From Stigmatella erecta (GTDB taxonomy: Bacteria; Myxococcota; Myxococcia; Myxococcales; Myxococcaceae): a DNA stretch of 64,000 nucleotides. The notes below the pieces were generated by a model. That model was not told the origin of the DNA. It saw only the letters and a list, made by a program, of their open reading frames with translations, and searched no databases. Location of the stretch: assembly GCF_900111745.1 (NCBI RefSeq), contig NZ_FOIJ01000007.1, positions 402,204 through 466,203 on the forward strand. Direction: 5' to 3'. Each line of letters starts with the position of its first letter. The first letter of the stretch is position 1. The translations under genes were made by a program, and so were the position numbers. Below are positions 38,331-47,854 of the stretch, in pieces.

Positions 38331-39470
38331 GGTGGTGCCCGGCTCTGCCTTCCAGGGGGTCCATGGGCTGGCCCTCGATGGGAAGGGACACCTGCTGGCC
38401 AGCAACCTGCTCGGACAGTCGGTCCACTCCATCGACCTGAGCACGGGAGCAGTGACCACCGTGGAGGAGCCGCCGCTGGGCGGTGCGGATGATGTGACGT
38501 TCGGCCCAGACGGCTCCCTCTACTGGACCGGGTTCTTCACGGGCCAGTTGATGCGGCGCACCCCGGAGGGAACCACGCGCGTCATCGCCACGGAGCTGCC
38601 GGGCCTCAACTCGCTGGCCTTCCGCCGCGACGGCAGGTTCTACGTCACCCAGGTCGGCCGGGGCGATGCGCTGTGGGAAGTGGCTCCGGACGGGAACACC
38701 CCTCCCCAGCTGCTCCTCTCCGGGCTCGGCACGCTCAATGGCTGTACGTGGCGGATGTGTACGCCCTTCGCCGGGTAGGCGGGCGCGATGGAACGATGAC
38801 CCAGACCACCCGTGTCCTCTCCACCCCGATGACCTTCCCCATGCATGTGAGCCTGGGCAAGGCGCATGTGGTGCTGAGCAGCGCCTACCTGGGCAACGTG
38901 CAGGTGCTGGACAAGAAGGCCTCCGGAGAAGTCTTGCGGACGATCCCGAACACGCAGGGCGTCCAGGGCGCGCTCGAACTACCCGATGGCACGCTGCTCC
39001 TCGCCGAGGCGTCCACGGGCAGGCTCGTCCGCGTGGATACCTCCGAGCCTGAGGGAATCACGGTGCTGACCGAGGGTCTGGAGGGCCCCGTGGGACTCGT
39101 GGCCGAGACGGAGACCGAGGAGCCGGGGGTGTACGTCACCGAGGTGCGCTCGGGACGGGGCACCCGGGTGCGCCTGCGGGATGGGGCCCGGAGCACGGTG
39201 GCCGAGGGCCTCCAGGCACCGGAGGGCATCGCCCGGCATCCGGACGGGGGACTGATCGTCGCCGAGGTAGGCCGCCAGCAGTTGGTGCGCATCGAACCGG
39301 CCACGGGACGCCAGACCGTGCTCGCGAGCGGCTTGCGCATCGGCCTGCCCGAGAGCGAGGGCCTGCCCCCCGGCTACATGCCCACGGGCGTCGCCGGGGG
39401 CCGTTCGGGGACAATCTACATGTCCTCCGACATCGAGAGCGCCCTGTACCGCTTCGTCCCCGAGCCCTGA
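38331..39470 (+). pseudogene. Frameshifted SMP-30/gluconolactonase-like beta-propeller gene
   Basis: The first part (frame of the preceding relic) reads [37 protein letters not shown] and [19 protein letters not shown], as in SMP-30/strictosidine-synthase-like propellers. At about 38738 the frame ends in TAG (38776-38778) while a second frame picks up the homology with [14 protein letters not shown] and continues through [18 protein letters not shown] to an intact end, [11 protein letters not shown]. Joining the two gives one propeller of about 370 residues. If the shift is real the gene is dead; a sequencing error would restore it. Confidence 0.65.
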
Positions 39471-39483
39471 GCGCGCTCAAACC

Positions 39484-39515
39484 TCCGCCGTCCAGAGCGC
39501 TTCCTGGACGGCGGA
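39484..39515. terminator. Bidirectional hairpin between converging genes
   Basis: A perfect 12-bp stem, TCCGCCGTCCAG with CTGGACGGCGGA, closes an eight-base loop. It lies between the stop of the SMP-30-like gene and that of the porin gene. There is no strong T-run on either strand, but position and stability fit a shared terminator. Confidence 0.6.
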
Positions 39516-39526
39516 AACTCCTGAAC

Positions 39527-40987
39527 TCAGTTGATGTAGTACCGGGCCATGAAGTTCAGACGCGTCATGTGGCCGCGCTCACCGGCGAGCGTCTTGCGCG
39601 AGCCCACGATGCCCTCGATGCCCAGGTCGACGCCCTGCACCGGCGTGAAGATGGGACCGAAGTTCGCCTGCTGGACCCAGCGGTTGACGCCGAAGCGGCC
39701 CGAGTTGAGGCCGTTCTCCACGATGGCATCGGTGAAGTCGTTGTCGAAGTGACGCGTCATGCCGTAGACGAGGTTGATGCGCACCCAGGAGGTGGGCTTG
39801 AACTGGTAGCCGACGATGATGCCGGCGGCCCGCTCGAGCTCGATCTCGTCGGCATCCGCGTCGTAGATGGCACCCTCGATGAAGTTGAGGTAGCGCCCGA
39901 TGCCCTCGCCGCCCGTCACGCCCAGCGTGAGCAGGTCCTTGCCGCGCGTCTTCACGAGCAAACTGGCCGCGGCGCCCCATCCCCGCCGGATGCCTTCGGC
40001 GTCCGCTCCGTCATCGACGCGCAGCTCCTGCGTCATTCCACGCACGCTCGTCGCGCCCCACCCGAAGCTCTTGTCCCAGCGCAGAATCAGGTCGGGCAGC
40101 CGCGCGATGCTCGTGCCCAGGACGGCCCCTTCGTCGTTGAGCACATAGCTCGCCGAGTTCTCGAGCGCGACGGTGAAGGTGCCCGCGCCCTGCGTGGCGT
40201 AGGCGTAGCGGATCATCGGCTGGCGGCTGATGGTCGCGCCCACCGGGCCGTTGAAGTCCACGGTCTCCGGGTAGTTGTCCACGTCCATGAAGGTGGACCA
40301 GGTCTGGCCGATCAGCAGCCCGCCGAACTGACCGTACGCGTGGCGCAAGCGGAAGCCGTAGCTGTTCGTCTGCAGCTGCGTGAAGACGTTCCGGGGCGTG
40401 CCGTACTGAGAGGTGTCACCGGTGCGCGGCTCGTTGGCGAAGTCACCCTCGATCTTCACGCTTACCTGGCCCAGGCGGGTGGGCATGCCTGCCGCGAGCC
40501 CGAACCGCGACGTGCGGGCGTTGAAGAAGTTGCGGTTCTTCCGGTTGCCCGCGGGCGTGTCTTCCAGCGGCAGGTACGGGGAGAACGACGCGAAGTCGAT
40601 GTCGGAGCTGTCGCCCTCGAAGTCGTGGAACCAGTTCAGCTCCGCGATGCCGTAGAGGCGCAGCGAGATGTCCGTGCCAGGGATGCGGAAAGAGCCGGGG
40701 AAGTCACCCGCGACCACCGCATCCTCCTGCTTCACCTCCACCAGATCGATCCGCTCCTCGACGGTCTTGGACTCGCTGGCCGCGGGCTTGGTCCCGGTGG
40801 CGGCCTCGGGCTTCGCGGCCTTGAGCGCCTCCAGCTCTTCACGCAACCGCGTCAGCTCCGCGCGCACGGCATCCATGTCCGCGGGCTGCGAGGCCGAAGC
40901 CTGCTGCGCCTGCTGGGCGGTGGCGGCGCTGGCGCTCAGCAACAGGAACGCCGCAGACATCCCACTGAACTTCCGACTCATCCTCAT
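39527..40987 (-). CDS. DcaP family outer-membrane porin
   Basis: Encodes 486 residues. A signal peptide (RKFSGMSAAFLLLSASAATA) is followed by a short coiled coil (MDAVRAELTRLREELEALKA), then GSFRIPGTDISLRLYGIAELNW, the entry into a DcaP-like beta-barrel (FFNARTSRFGLAAGMPT, LRHAYGQFGGLLIGQTWSTFMD). The chain ends in aromatic residues (NFMARYYIN), usual for barrels. DcaP porins are trimeric and take up dicarboxylates or small negatively charged molecules. It is the last gene of the ABC importer unit, 45 bases after the ATPase gene, implying that porin and importer handle the same nutrient. Confidence 0.88.
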   Translation of the reverse strand: MRMSRKFSGMSAAFLLLSASAATAQQAQQASASQPADMDAVRAELTRLREELEALKAAKPEAATGTKPAASESKTVEERIDLVEVKQEDAVVAGDFPGSFRIPGTDISLRLYGIAELNWFHDFEGDSSDIDFASFSPYLPLEDTPAGNRKNRNFFNARTSRFGLAAGMPTRLGQVSVKIEGDFANEPRTGDTSQYGTPRNVFTQLQTNSYGFRLRHAYGQFGGLLIGQTWSTFMDVDNYPETVDFNGPVGATISRQPMIRYAYATQGAGTFTVALENSASYVLNDEGAVLGTSIARLPDLILRWDKSFGWGATSVRGMTQELRVDDGADAEGIRRGWGAAASLLVKTRGKDLLTLGVTGGEGIGRYLNFIEGAIYDADADEIELERAAGIIVGYQFKPTSWVRINLVYGMTRHFDNDFTDAIVENGLNSGRFGVNRWVQQANFGPIFTPVQGVDLGIEGIVGSRKTLAGERGHMTRLNFMARYYIN

Positions 40988-41032
40988 ACGCTGTTACCCC
41001 TCCGAGGCCCTGCGGCCTGACGGTCTTGACTG

Positions 41033-41806
<774 letters not shown>

Positions 41807-41809
41807 GCT

Positions 41810-42595
41810 TCAGGAGCGCTGCTCGATGTCGAGCCGGTGCTCGATGGCTCCCGAGATCTGGGTCAGAACGGTGGTCAGGATGAGGTAGATGCAGGCCGTG
41901 GCGATGAACACCGGCACGGGCTCGAACGAGGCGGCCTGCACCCGGTTGCCGACGTTCGTCAGCTCGACGACGCCGATGACATAGGCCAGCGAGGAGTCCT
42001 TGAGCAACGCCACGATGTTGTTCACCAGGGGCGGCAGCGCGATCTTGAAGCTCTGCGGGAACACGATGTGGACGAAGGTCTGCGTGGGCGAGAGGCCCAG
42101 CGACCGCGCCGCCTCCGTCTGCCCCTTGGGCACGGCGAGGATTCCCGCCCGGAGCGCCTCGGCGTTGTAGGCCCCCACGTTCACCGCGAGCGCCGCGGCC
42201 GCCGAGTTGAAGTCCGACAGCTGGACTCCCGGCAGGAGCATGGGCAGGGCCAGGAACACGAACAACACCTGCACGAGCAGCGGCGTGCCGCGAATCACCC
42301 AGATGTAGAGCCCCGCCACCCACCGCAGGGGCGCGAAGGGTGCCAGCTTCGCCAGGGCGGCGAACACGCCCAGGACGACGCCGGCCAGGCCCGCCACGAG
42401 CGTCAGCCCCACCGTGATGCGCGCGCCCTCCGCGAACTCCTGGGCCGCGGGGCCAATGGGCTCGGGCAACCCGGAGAGCGGCACCGCCACGAGCCACAAG
42501 AAGAGCACCAGCACGGCGGCCGACACGGCGATGGTGGCGGTGCTGCGCTGCTGGCGCGTCCAGCTCTGGGGCCAGACGGAGAGGAGGCCGTTCAT
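41810..42595 (-). CDS. Polar amino-acid ABC transporter permease
   Basis: Encodes 261 residues with about five membrane helices. The HisMQ-type signature ARITVGLTLVAGLAGVVLG and the conserved YIWVIRGTPLLVQVLFVF, then NAEALRAGILAVPKGQTEAARSLGLSPTQTFVHIVFPQ (EAA loop), are clear. A single permease suggests a homodimeric channel. It lies between the substrate-binding and ATPase genes on the same strand. Confidence 0.92.
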   Translation of the reverse strand: MNGLLSVWPQSWTRQQRSTATIAVSAAVLVLFLWLVAVPLSGLPEPIGPAAQEFAEGARITVGLTLVAGLAGVVLGVFAALAKLAPFAPLRWVAGLYIWVIRGTPLLVQVLFVFLALPMLLPGVQLSDFNSAAAALAVNVGAYNAEALRAGILAVPKGQTEAARSLGLSPTQTFVHIVFPQSFKIALPPLVNNIVALLKDSSLAYVIGVVELTNVGNRVQAASFEPVPVFIATACIYLILTTVLTQISGAIEHRLDIEQRS

Positions 42596-42635
42596 TCGGG
42601 CGTCCGGTGCGCCGGGATGTCGTCGAGGCGCGGGC

Positions 42636-43400
42636 TCACCGGCAGCGGATGTCTTCTTTGAGGTACTTCTTCGAGATCGCCTCGTACGTACCGTCGGCCA
42701 TGATCTCCTGGAGGGCCTTGTTGACGGCCTCCACGAGCGAGGTGTTGCCCTTCTTCACCGCGGGGGCGATCTTCTCGACGAACACGAAGTCACCGAGCTT
42801 CAAGCCCGCGGAGGCGCTCGACTCGAGCGCGGCCTTGGCGACGAACTTGTCCGTCACCCACGCATCCACGCGGCCACTGGCCAGCGCGGACCGGGCGTCG
42901 GTGTCCTTCGGGAAGTTCTTCACCTCTTTCACGCCCGGGAGCTTCTGGACGCTCTCCAGGTAGGTGGTCCCCGTCTGCACCGCCACCACCTTGCCGGAGA
43001 GATCCTGCGCCGTGCGGATGGCCGGATCCTTCGCGACGACCACTCCGCCCGAGCAGTAGTGCGGGTCGGTGAAGGAGACGGCCTTGGAACGCTGGGGGGT
43101 GATGCCGAACGAGGCGATCACCATGTCCCAGCGGTCCTGGCGCAGGCCCGCCAGGAGCGCATCGAACGCGAGGGCGCGCCATTCGATCTTCACGCCCATC
43201 TTCTTGGCGAGCGCCTCGGCGACCTCGACCTCGAAGCCGGTGAGCGTCGGGCCCTGATAGAAGTTGAAGGGAGGAAAGCCGCCCTCCGTGGCGACGATGA
43301 TTTTGCCGTCCTTCTTGATCTCCTCAAACGTCCGCGCCTCGGACACGGTAGCGGTAAGGCACAACGTCAGGGCAACAAGTTGGATCAGCAATTTCATCAT
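42636..43400 (-). CDS. Polar amino-acid ABC transporter substrate-binding protein
   Basis: Encodes about 254 residues with a signal peptide (MKLLIQLVALTLCLTATVSEA) and a family 3 solute-binding domain: KIIVATEGGFPPFNFYQG, GFEVEVAEALAKKMGVKIEW, WDMVIASFGITPQRSKAVSFTDPHY and GTTYLESV. It delivers a polar amino acid or related solute to the permease encoded 40 bases downstream. A GGAGGAGGGG ribosome site lies immediately before two tandem ATGs (43400 and 43397); either could be used. The ligand cannot be read from sequence. Confidence 0.9.
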   Translation of the reverse strand: MMKLLIQLVALTLCLTATVSEARTFEEIKKDGKIIVATEGGFPPFNFYQGPTLTGFEVEVAEALAKKMGVKIEWRALAFDALLAGLRQDRWDMVIASFGITPQRSKAVSFTDPHYCSGGVVVAKDPAIRTAQDLSGKVVAVQTGTTYLESVQKLPGVKEVKNFPKDTDARSALASGRVDAWVTDKFVAKAALESSASAGLKLGDFVFVEKIAPAVKKGNTSLVEAVNKALQEIMADGTYEAISKKYLKEDIRCR

Positions 43401-43560
43401 CAACCCCTCCTCCGAGATGCGAGCGCGCGGAGACTACGGCACACGCCCCTCTCGAAACAAGGCTGACGATCCAGGATCCCCGGGGTGGGAGCTCGATGAA
43501 CACGGCCTCATGCTCAGACGCGAGGCGCGCATCCACGCTGTTCGAATCTCCGGAGCCGGG

Positions 43561-44286
43561 CTAGCCGCACGAGGCGCCGCCCACCCCCCGGAGGAGGGGC
43601 GGGGCAGCGGGCTGAAAACCGCTGGGGAGGCGCTGCGCGAGGCCGGGCAGCAAGCCCCGCGCATCGGCGAACCCCTGGATGGCTTGATACGGAAGCCCCC
43701 GCAGGGCGCAATGCCCCATCAGCCCTTTCTTGGCGAAGACGAAGTCCGCCCATTGCGCGACACAGCAATCCGAAGCACCCGCTCCAATCAGCAGGCAGGG
43801 ACGGCCGCCCGCGGGCTCACGCGGGTTGCGTTTGCTCCGGCCACACAGACACGGGCCTGTCCCCGTGCTGCACTTCTCCTGGAAGTGGGAGAAGCCCAGC
43901 TGCCAGGCCCGCTCGCCACGCTGATGAAGGACGTTGGAGAGGATGGGGATGTCCGTCAGCCCATGACGGGACAGGATGCGCTGGATGGCGTAGTCGGCCC
44001 CATCGCTGACGAGGGTGAGCCGGTGGCCCTGAGCCCGCGCCTCCTGGACAAAGGCGGCGAACTCCGCATCCAGGCTGAGCTGGTCCAGGTGCCGGTCGAG
44101 CTCGGCGCGTGACATGTTCAGCAGCGGCACCTGCTGTGCCAGACATTCCCGCGAGCCGATCCGGCCCAGCTTCCAGTCCTGATCAATCTCCCGCCAGGCG
44201 GGAGGGGCGAAACGCTCGAGCAACGAGTCAACGACGTCCTCGAGTGCAACCGTTCCATCGAAATCGCAGAAAATGTCCCAGGTCAC
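43561..44286 (-). CDS. MtnX-like HAD-IB phosphatase
   Basis: Encodes 241 residues. HAD motif I is DIFCDFDGT, motif II LTLVSDGAD, and motif III/IV LLIGAGASDCCVAQWADFVFAKKGL, where the usual GDGxSD reads GAGASD, so the first acidic residue of motif IV is replaced. The CLCG cysteine pair resembles the MtnX family (2-hydroxy-3-keto-5-methylthiopentenyl-1-phosphate phosphatase of methionine salvage). The GTG at 44286 is supported by GGAG nine bases upstream; a GTG ten codons earlier is possible. The substrate is uncertain, and the changed motif IV could reduce activity. Confidence 0.7.
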   Translation of the reverse strand: MTWDIFCDFDGTVALEDVVDSLLERFAPPAWREIDQDWKLGRIGSRECLAQQVPLLNMSRAELDRHLDQLSLDAEFAAFVQEARAQGHRLTLVSDGADYAIQRILSRHGLTDIPILSNVLHQRGERAWQLGFSHFQEKCSTGTGPCLCGRSKRNPREPAGGRPCLLIGAGASDCCVAQWADFVFAKKGLMGHCALRGLPYQAIQGFADARGLLPGLAQRLPSGFQPAAPPLLRGVGGASCG

Positions 44287-44425
44287 GAGGGGCTCTCCAA
44301 GACCGTGTGGATGCACAGGAGAAGGGTCTCATACGGAGACCCTTTCCCCTAGGGGCCACCAGTCGGAGGGCTCGGTGCAAAAATAAACCCAAGACGGAAA
44401 AAACAGTCCCGGGTCTCCCCCAGGC

Positions 44426-46363
44426 TCAGTTCACCGGAGCGGGGCTGGACTTCTTCAAATACTGGTCCAGGAAGTGGAGCATCCGGGAGCCCGCCTCCAC
44501 CTCGTTCTTCTTCTTGGTGAAGCCGTGGCCTTCATCGGGGAACACCACGTACTCGACGGGAACGTTGTTCTTCTTCACCGCCGCGACGATGTCGTCGGAT
44601 TCGGCCTGGATGACGCGCGGATCATTGGCGCCCTGGATGACGAGCAGCGGCTTCTGGATCTTCTCCGCGTGGAAGAGCGGCGAGATGTCCTTCAGCATCT
44701 GCTCCTGCTTCACCGGGTCGCCCATCTCCTGGTAGAGCGCCTCGCGGAAGGCCTCCCAGTCGGCGGGCATGCCCTGGAGCGTGCGCAGCCAGTTGGAGAC
44801 ACCGAAGATGTCCACCCCGGCGTTGAAGGTGTCCGGGTGGAAGGCCAGTGCCGCCAGCGCCATGTAGCCGCCATAGCTGCCCCCCGCGATGCCGATGCGG
44901 CTCCCATCCACGTAGGGAAGGCTCGCCAGGTACTTCTTCGCCTCGATACAGTCGCGCAGCGGCTCCCGGCCATGCTTCTGGTCGTCCGCCGTGTAGAACG
45001 TCTTCCCGTAGCCCGAGCTGCCGCGGTTGTTGATGCCCAGCACCACATAGCCATGGTTCGCCAGGTACTGGAGCATCGCCGCATAGCGCCTGCGCGTCTG
45101 CCCGCCCGGCCCCCCGTGGACCCAGACGAGGGCCGGGGCCTTGTTCTCCGGGGTGGCCTGGTGCGGCTTGTAGAGGATGTTGGGGATCTCCAGCCCATCG
45201 AAGGACTTGAAGCGCACCACCTGGGTGTCCACGAGATCCACCGGGTCGATTTGCCGGGTCAGCGTATCGGTCAACCGCGTGGCCTTGCCCGTGGCGAACT
45301 CGTAGACGTAGAGGTTGGCCGGGGAGCGGTCCCCCTCATGATAGAAGGCCATGCGCTTCTCGCTCCGGGCGAAGGTGACCGAGGAGATGCCCCCCTCGGG
45401 CATCCGCGGCAGCGCCACCTGCTTGCCAGCCTTCACATCGTGGAGGTGAATGACGGTGCGTCCGTCCTCGTTGATGGCAGTGACGCGGTAGGTGCCGTTC
45501 CGGGAGAAGTAGGTGTACATGATGTCCCAGTTGGCCCGCTCCACCTCCTCCTGCTGGCCGGTGGCCAGCACGTAGCGCGCCACGCGGCTGAACTCCGAGC
45601 CCGCATCGGTCAAGAAGTAGAGCGCCGTGGAGCCCGGATCGAACTCGGCGACGGAGTGGTTGGCCGTGCCCTGGTGCGGGGTGATGTGCTTGTGCTCCTT
45701 CTTCACCACGTCGTAGAGGTGGATGTCGCTGTCGGACGTGGTCCGGCTCTTGCCGAGAGCAATCCACTTCTCGTCCCGGGAGAGGCCCGCCACCTGATAG
45801 TTGCCGTCATTCTGGTAGAGCAAGGCGCGCTCGTACGTCTTCGCGCCGTACTTGTAGAGATCGAAGAAGCGCGCATCGCGCTCGTTGGAGAGGACATAGA
45901 AGGCCGAGCCGTCATCCTCCTTCCAGCCAAAGAACAGCGCCTTCACGCTGGCGCCGGGCGTGAGGTCCTTCTCCTGGCCGTCCAGCCCCCGCACGTACAG
46001 GTGGCTGTTCTCGTTGCCGCCCTGGTCCCGCGTATAGAGGATGCGCTCGTCGTGGGGGAAATAGGACACCGCATAGGTGGTGTCGGTCTTCGAGCGCGTG
46101 AGGGGCGAGGGCTTCCCGCCCTTCACCGGCACGCTGTAGACGTTGAAGATGCCGCTCTCGTTCGTGGAGAAGAGGAGCTTCTTCTCATCCGGGGAGAAGG
46201 AGGCCCCCTCGAGATCCGTGGTCTCCATGAACTGGCTGATCGTGTACTGCTTGGAGGGCCGCGCCGCGGGCTTCTTCGCGGGCGCCTGGGCCGGTGGGGC
46301 GGCCAGGGCCACCAGGGGAACCAGCACCACCGCGGCGAACAGGCGGAAGACCAAGGGCTGCAT
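44426..46363 (-). CDS. Secreted S9 family prolyl-oligopeptidase-type peptidase
   Basis: Encodes 645 residues with a signal peptide (FRLFAAVVLVPLVALAAP). Residues about 35-380 form a beta-propeller of WD-like repeats (FSPDEKKLLFSTNESG and others); the C-terminal alpha/beta hydrolase has the oxyanion HGGPGGQ, nucleophile GGSYGGYM, Asp in GANDPRV and His in DEGHGF. This is the S9C acylaminoacyl/dipeptidyl peptidase type, acting on small peptides in periplasm or outside. GAGG precedes the ATG. It fits the predatory, proteolytic life of myxobacteria. Confidence 0.93.
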   Translation of the reverse strand: MQPLVFRLFAAVVLVPLVALAAPPAQAPAKKPAARPSKQYTISQFMETTDLEGASFSPDEKKLLFSTNESGIFNVYSVPVKGGKPSPLTRSKTDTTYAVSYFPHDERILYTRDQGGNENSHLYVRGLDGQEKDLTPGASVKALFFGWKEDDGSAFYVLSNERDARFFDLYKYGAKTYERALLYQNDGNYQVAGLSRDEKWIALGKSRTTSDSDIHLYDVVKKEHKHITPHQGTANHSVAEFDPGSTALYFLTDAGSEFSRVARYVLATGQQEEVERANWDIMYTYFSRNGTYRVTAINEDGRTVIHLHDVKAGKQVALPRMPEGGISSVTFARSEKRMAFYHEGDRSPANLYVYEFATGKATRLTDTLTRQIDPVDLVDTQVVRFKSFDGLEIPNILYKPHQATPENKAPALVWVHGGPGGQTRRRYAAMLQYLANHGYVVLGINNRGSSGYGKTFYTADDQKHGREPLRDCIEAKKYLASLPYVDGSRIGIAGGSYGGYMALAALAFHPDTFNAGVDIFGVSNWLRTLQGMPADWEAFREALYQEMGDPVKQEQMLKDISPLFHAEKIQKPLLVIQGANDPRVIQAESDDIVAAVKKNNVPVEYVVFPDEGHGFTKKKNEVEAGSRMLHFLDQYLKKSSPAPVN

Positions 46364-46473
46364 ACAACCTCGTGGGCGAGAAGACCGGCGGGCAGCCTAG
46401 CCGATCTTCCAGGCGGCTCCGGGCAGGAAGAGACTTCCCTCACGGAGCCGCCCCGCACGTCACCGGCTCAGGC

Positions 46474-47679
46474 TCACCCGGTCTTCTTGGGAGAGGCCGG
46501 GGCCGCGAGGTCCCTCTCGCCGAGGTTGGTGGCGCCAATCCAGCGCTGGCGGTTGAACCGGTTGAGGTTCTTGTTGGCCACCACCTGGAAGGCGGTGGAG
46601 CTGCCCTGCGCGGCGATCTCCACCGACCACGCGAGGAAGACCTGCCAGAGCCGGAACCACCACTCGCCGTAGGTCTTCACGATCTCGGCCCGGTTCTGCA
46701 TCCAGTTGTCGTACCAGCGGGAGATCGTCAGCGAGTAGTGAATGCCGATGTTCTCCACCGAGTGAATCTCGAAGCCCGCCTTCTCCAGGTTCTCCACCAC
46801 GAAGCTCAGCGGCATGGAGGCATCGGCGCCGGGGAAGATGTACTTGTTCATGAACAAGCCCCAGACCAGATCCTCGAAGTGAAAGCCCAGCATGCCGTTC
46901 TTCGCGCGCAGACCGGCGATCTGCAGGAAGAAGAGCCCATCGTCGTCGAGCAAGTCATACACCTGCTCCATGAAGCGCCCGAACTTGCGCACGCCCACGT
47001 GCTCGGCCATCTCCAGGCAGGAGATCTTCTGGTAGCGCTCCTTGGGAATGTCCCGGTAGTCGAGCACCTTGACCCGGGCGGACTTGGATACGCCCTCGCG
47101 CGCGCACTGCGCGTTGGCGAACTCGGCGCCCTTCTCCGCCACGGTGATGCCCGTGGCATCCACGCCGTAGTCGCGCGCGGCGAACGCCACCAGCGTTCCC
47201 CAGCCACAGCCGATGTCCAGGAGCCGCTCGCCCTTCTTCAGCTGAAGCTTCTCGCAGACGAGCCGGATCTTCTGGTCCTGCGCGGCTTCCAGGGAGTCAT
47301 TGGGAGAGAGAAAGAAGCCGGACGTGTAGACCATGCGGGGCCCGAGGAAGGCGCCGAAGAAGTCATTGCCACGGTCATAGTGCTCGCGGCCGATCCGGAT
47401 GTCCTGCGCCTGCGAGTGGTTGATGACCTCGGGCAGGAAGCGGGTGAAGAGAAATTTGAAGTGGTCCGCCACGAAGCTGTAGTCCACCACGGCATCCCGC
47501 TGCCGGATGAACTCGCCGAAGTCCCCTTCGATGTGGATGCGCTCGTGGATGTAGTCATCGATGAGCGTGGTGATGGGGACCTTCTGGCCACCGGTGTAGC
47601 GGGCGCGCACTTCGGTTGAGGGGGCAGAGATACGTGAGTTCAGGGTGTCCTCCGAATGAGGCTGGCCCAGGCCAGCCAC
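46474..47679 (-). CDS. Cyclopropane-fatty-acyl-phospholipid synthase family methyltransferase
   Basis: Encodes 401 residues. Core motifs: REHYDRGNDFFGAFLGPRMVYTSGFF, motif I LLDIGCGWGTLVAFAA, VTGI-like VDATGITVAEKG, ISCLEMAEHVG, and YIFPGADASMPLSFV, which are those of CFA synthases. It uses SAM to methylenate or methylate unsaturated membrane lipid chains at the membrane surface. The start is uncertain: GTG at 47679 is the longest, while a CTG at 47643 sits five bases after GGAGG and would remove 12 residues. Confidence 0.88.
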   Translation of the reverse strand: MAGLGQPHSEDTLNSRISAPSTEVRARYTGGQKVPITTLIDDYIHERIHIEGDFGEFIRQRDAVVDYSFVADHFKFLFTRFLPEVINHSQAQDIRIGREHYDRGNDFFGAFLGPRMVYTSGFFLSPNDSLEAAQDQKIRLVCEKLQLKKGERLLDIGCGWGTLVAFAARDYGVDATGITVAEKGAEFANAQCAREGVSKSARVKVLDYRDIPKERYQKISCLEMAEHVGVRKFGRFMEQVYDLLDDDGLFFLQIAGLRAKNGMLGFHFEDLVWGLFMNKYIFPGADASMPLSFVVENLEKAGFEIHSVENIGIHYSLTISRWYDNWMQNRAEIVKTYGEWWFRLWQVFLAWSVEIAAQGSSTAFQVVANKNLNRFNRQRWIGATNLGERDLAAPASPKKTG

Positions 47680-47854
47680 GAGACTGGCAGCAGTCCCGGC
47701 CGCAGACTCTCACAGAGCCAGGGGGGGAGCAGCAAATCCTTGATTTTGCAGTCAGGAAAGCGTTCCCCCGCAGACCAGTGGACTCCGGCCTACCTCATGA
47801 GTAACCTGGAATCTGTCCAACCCCTCACCTCCCCTGCTCAAGCGAGGTTCCACC

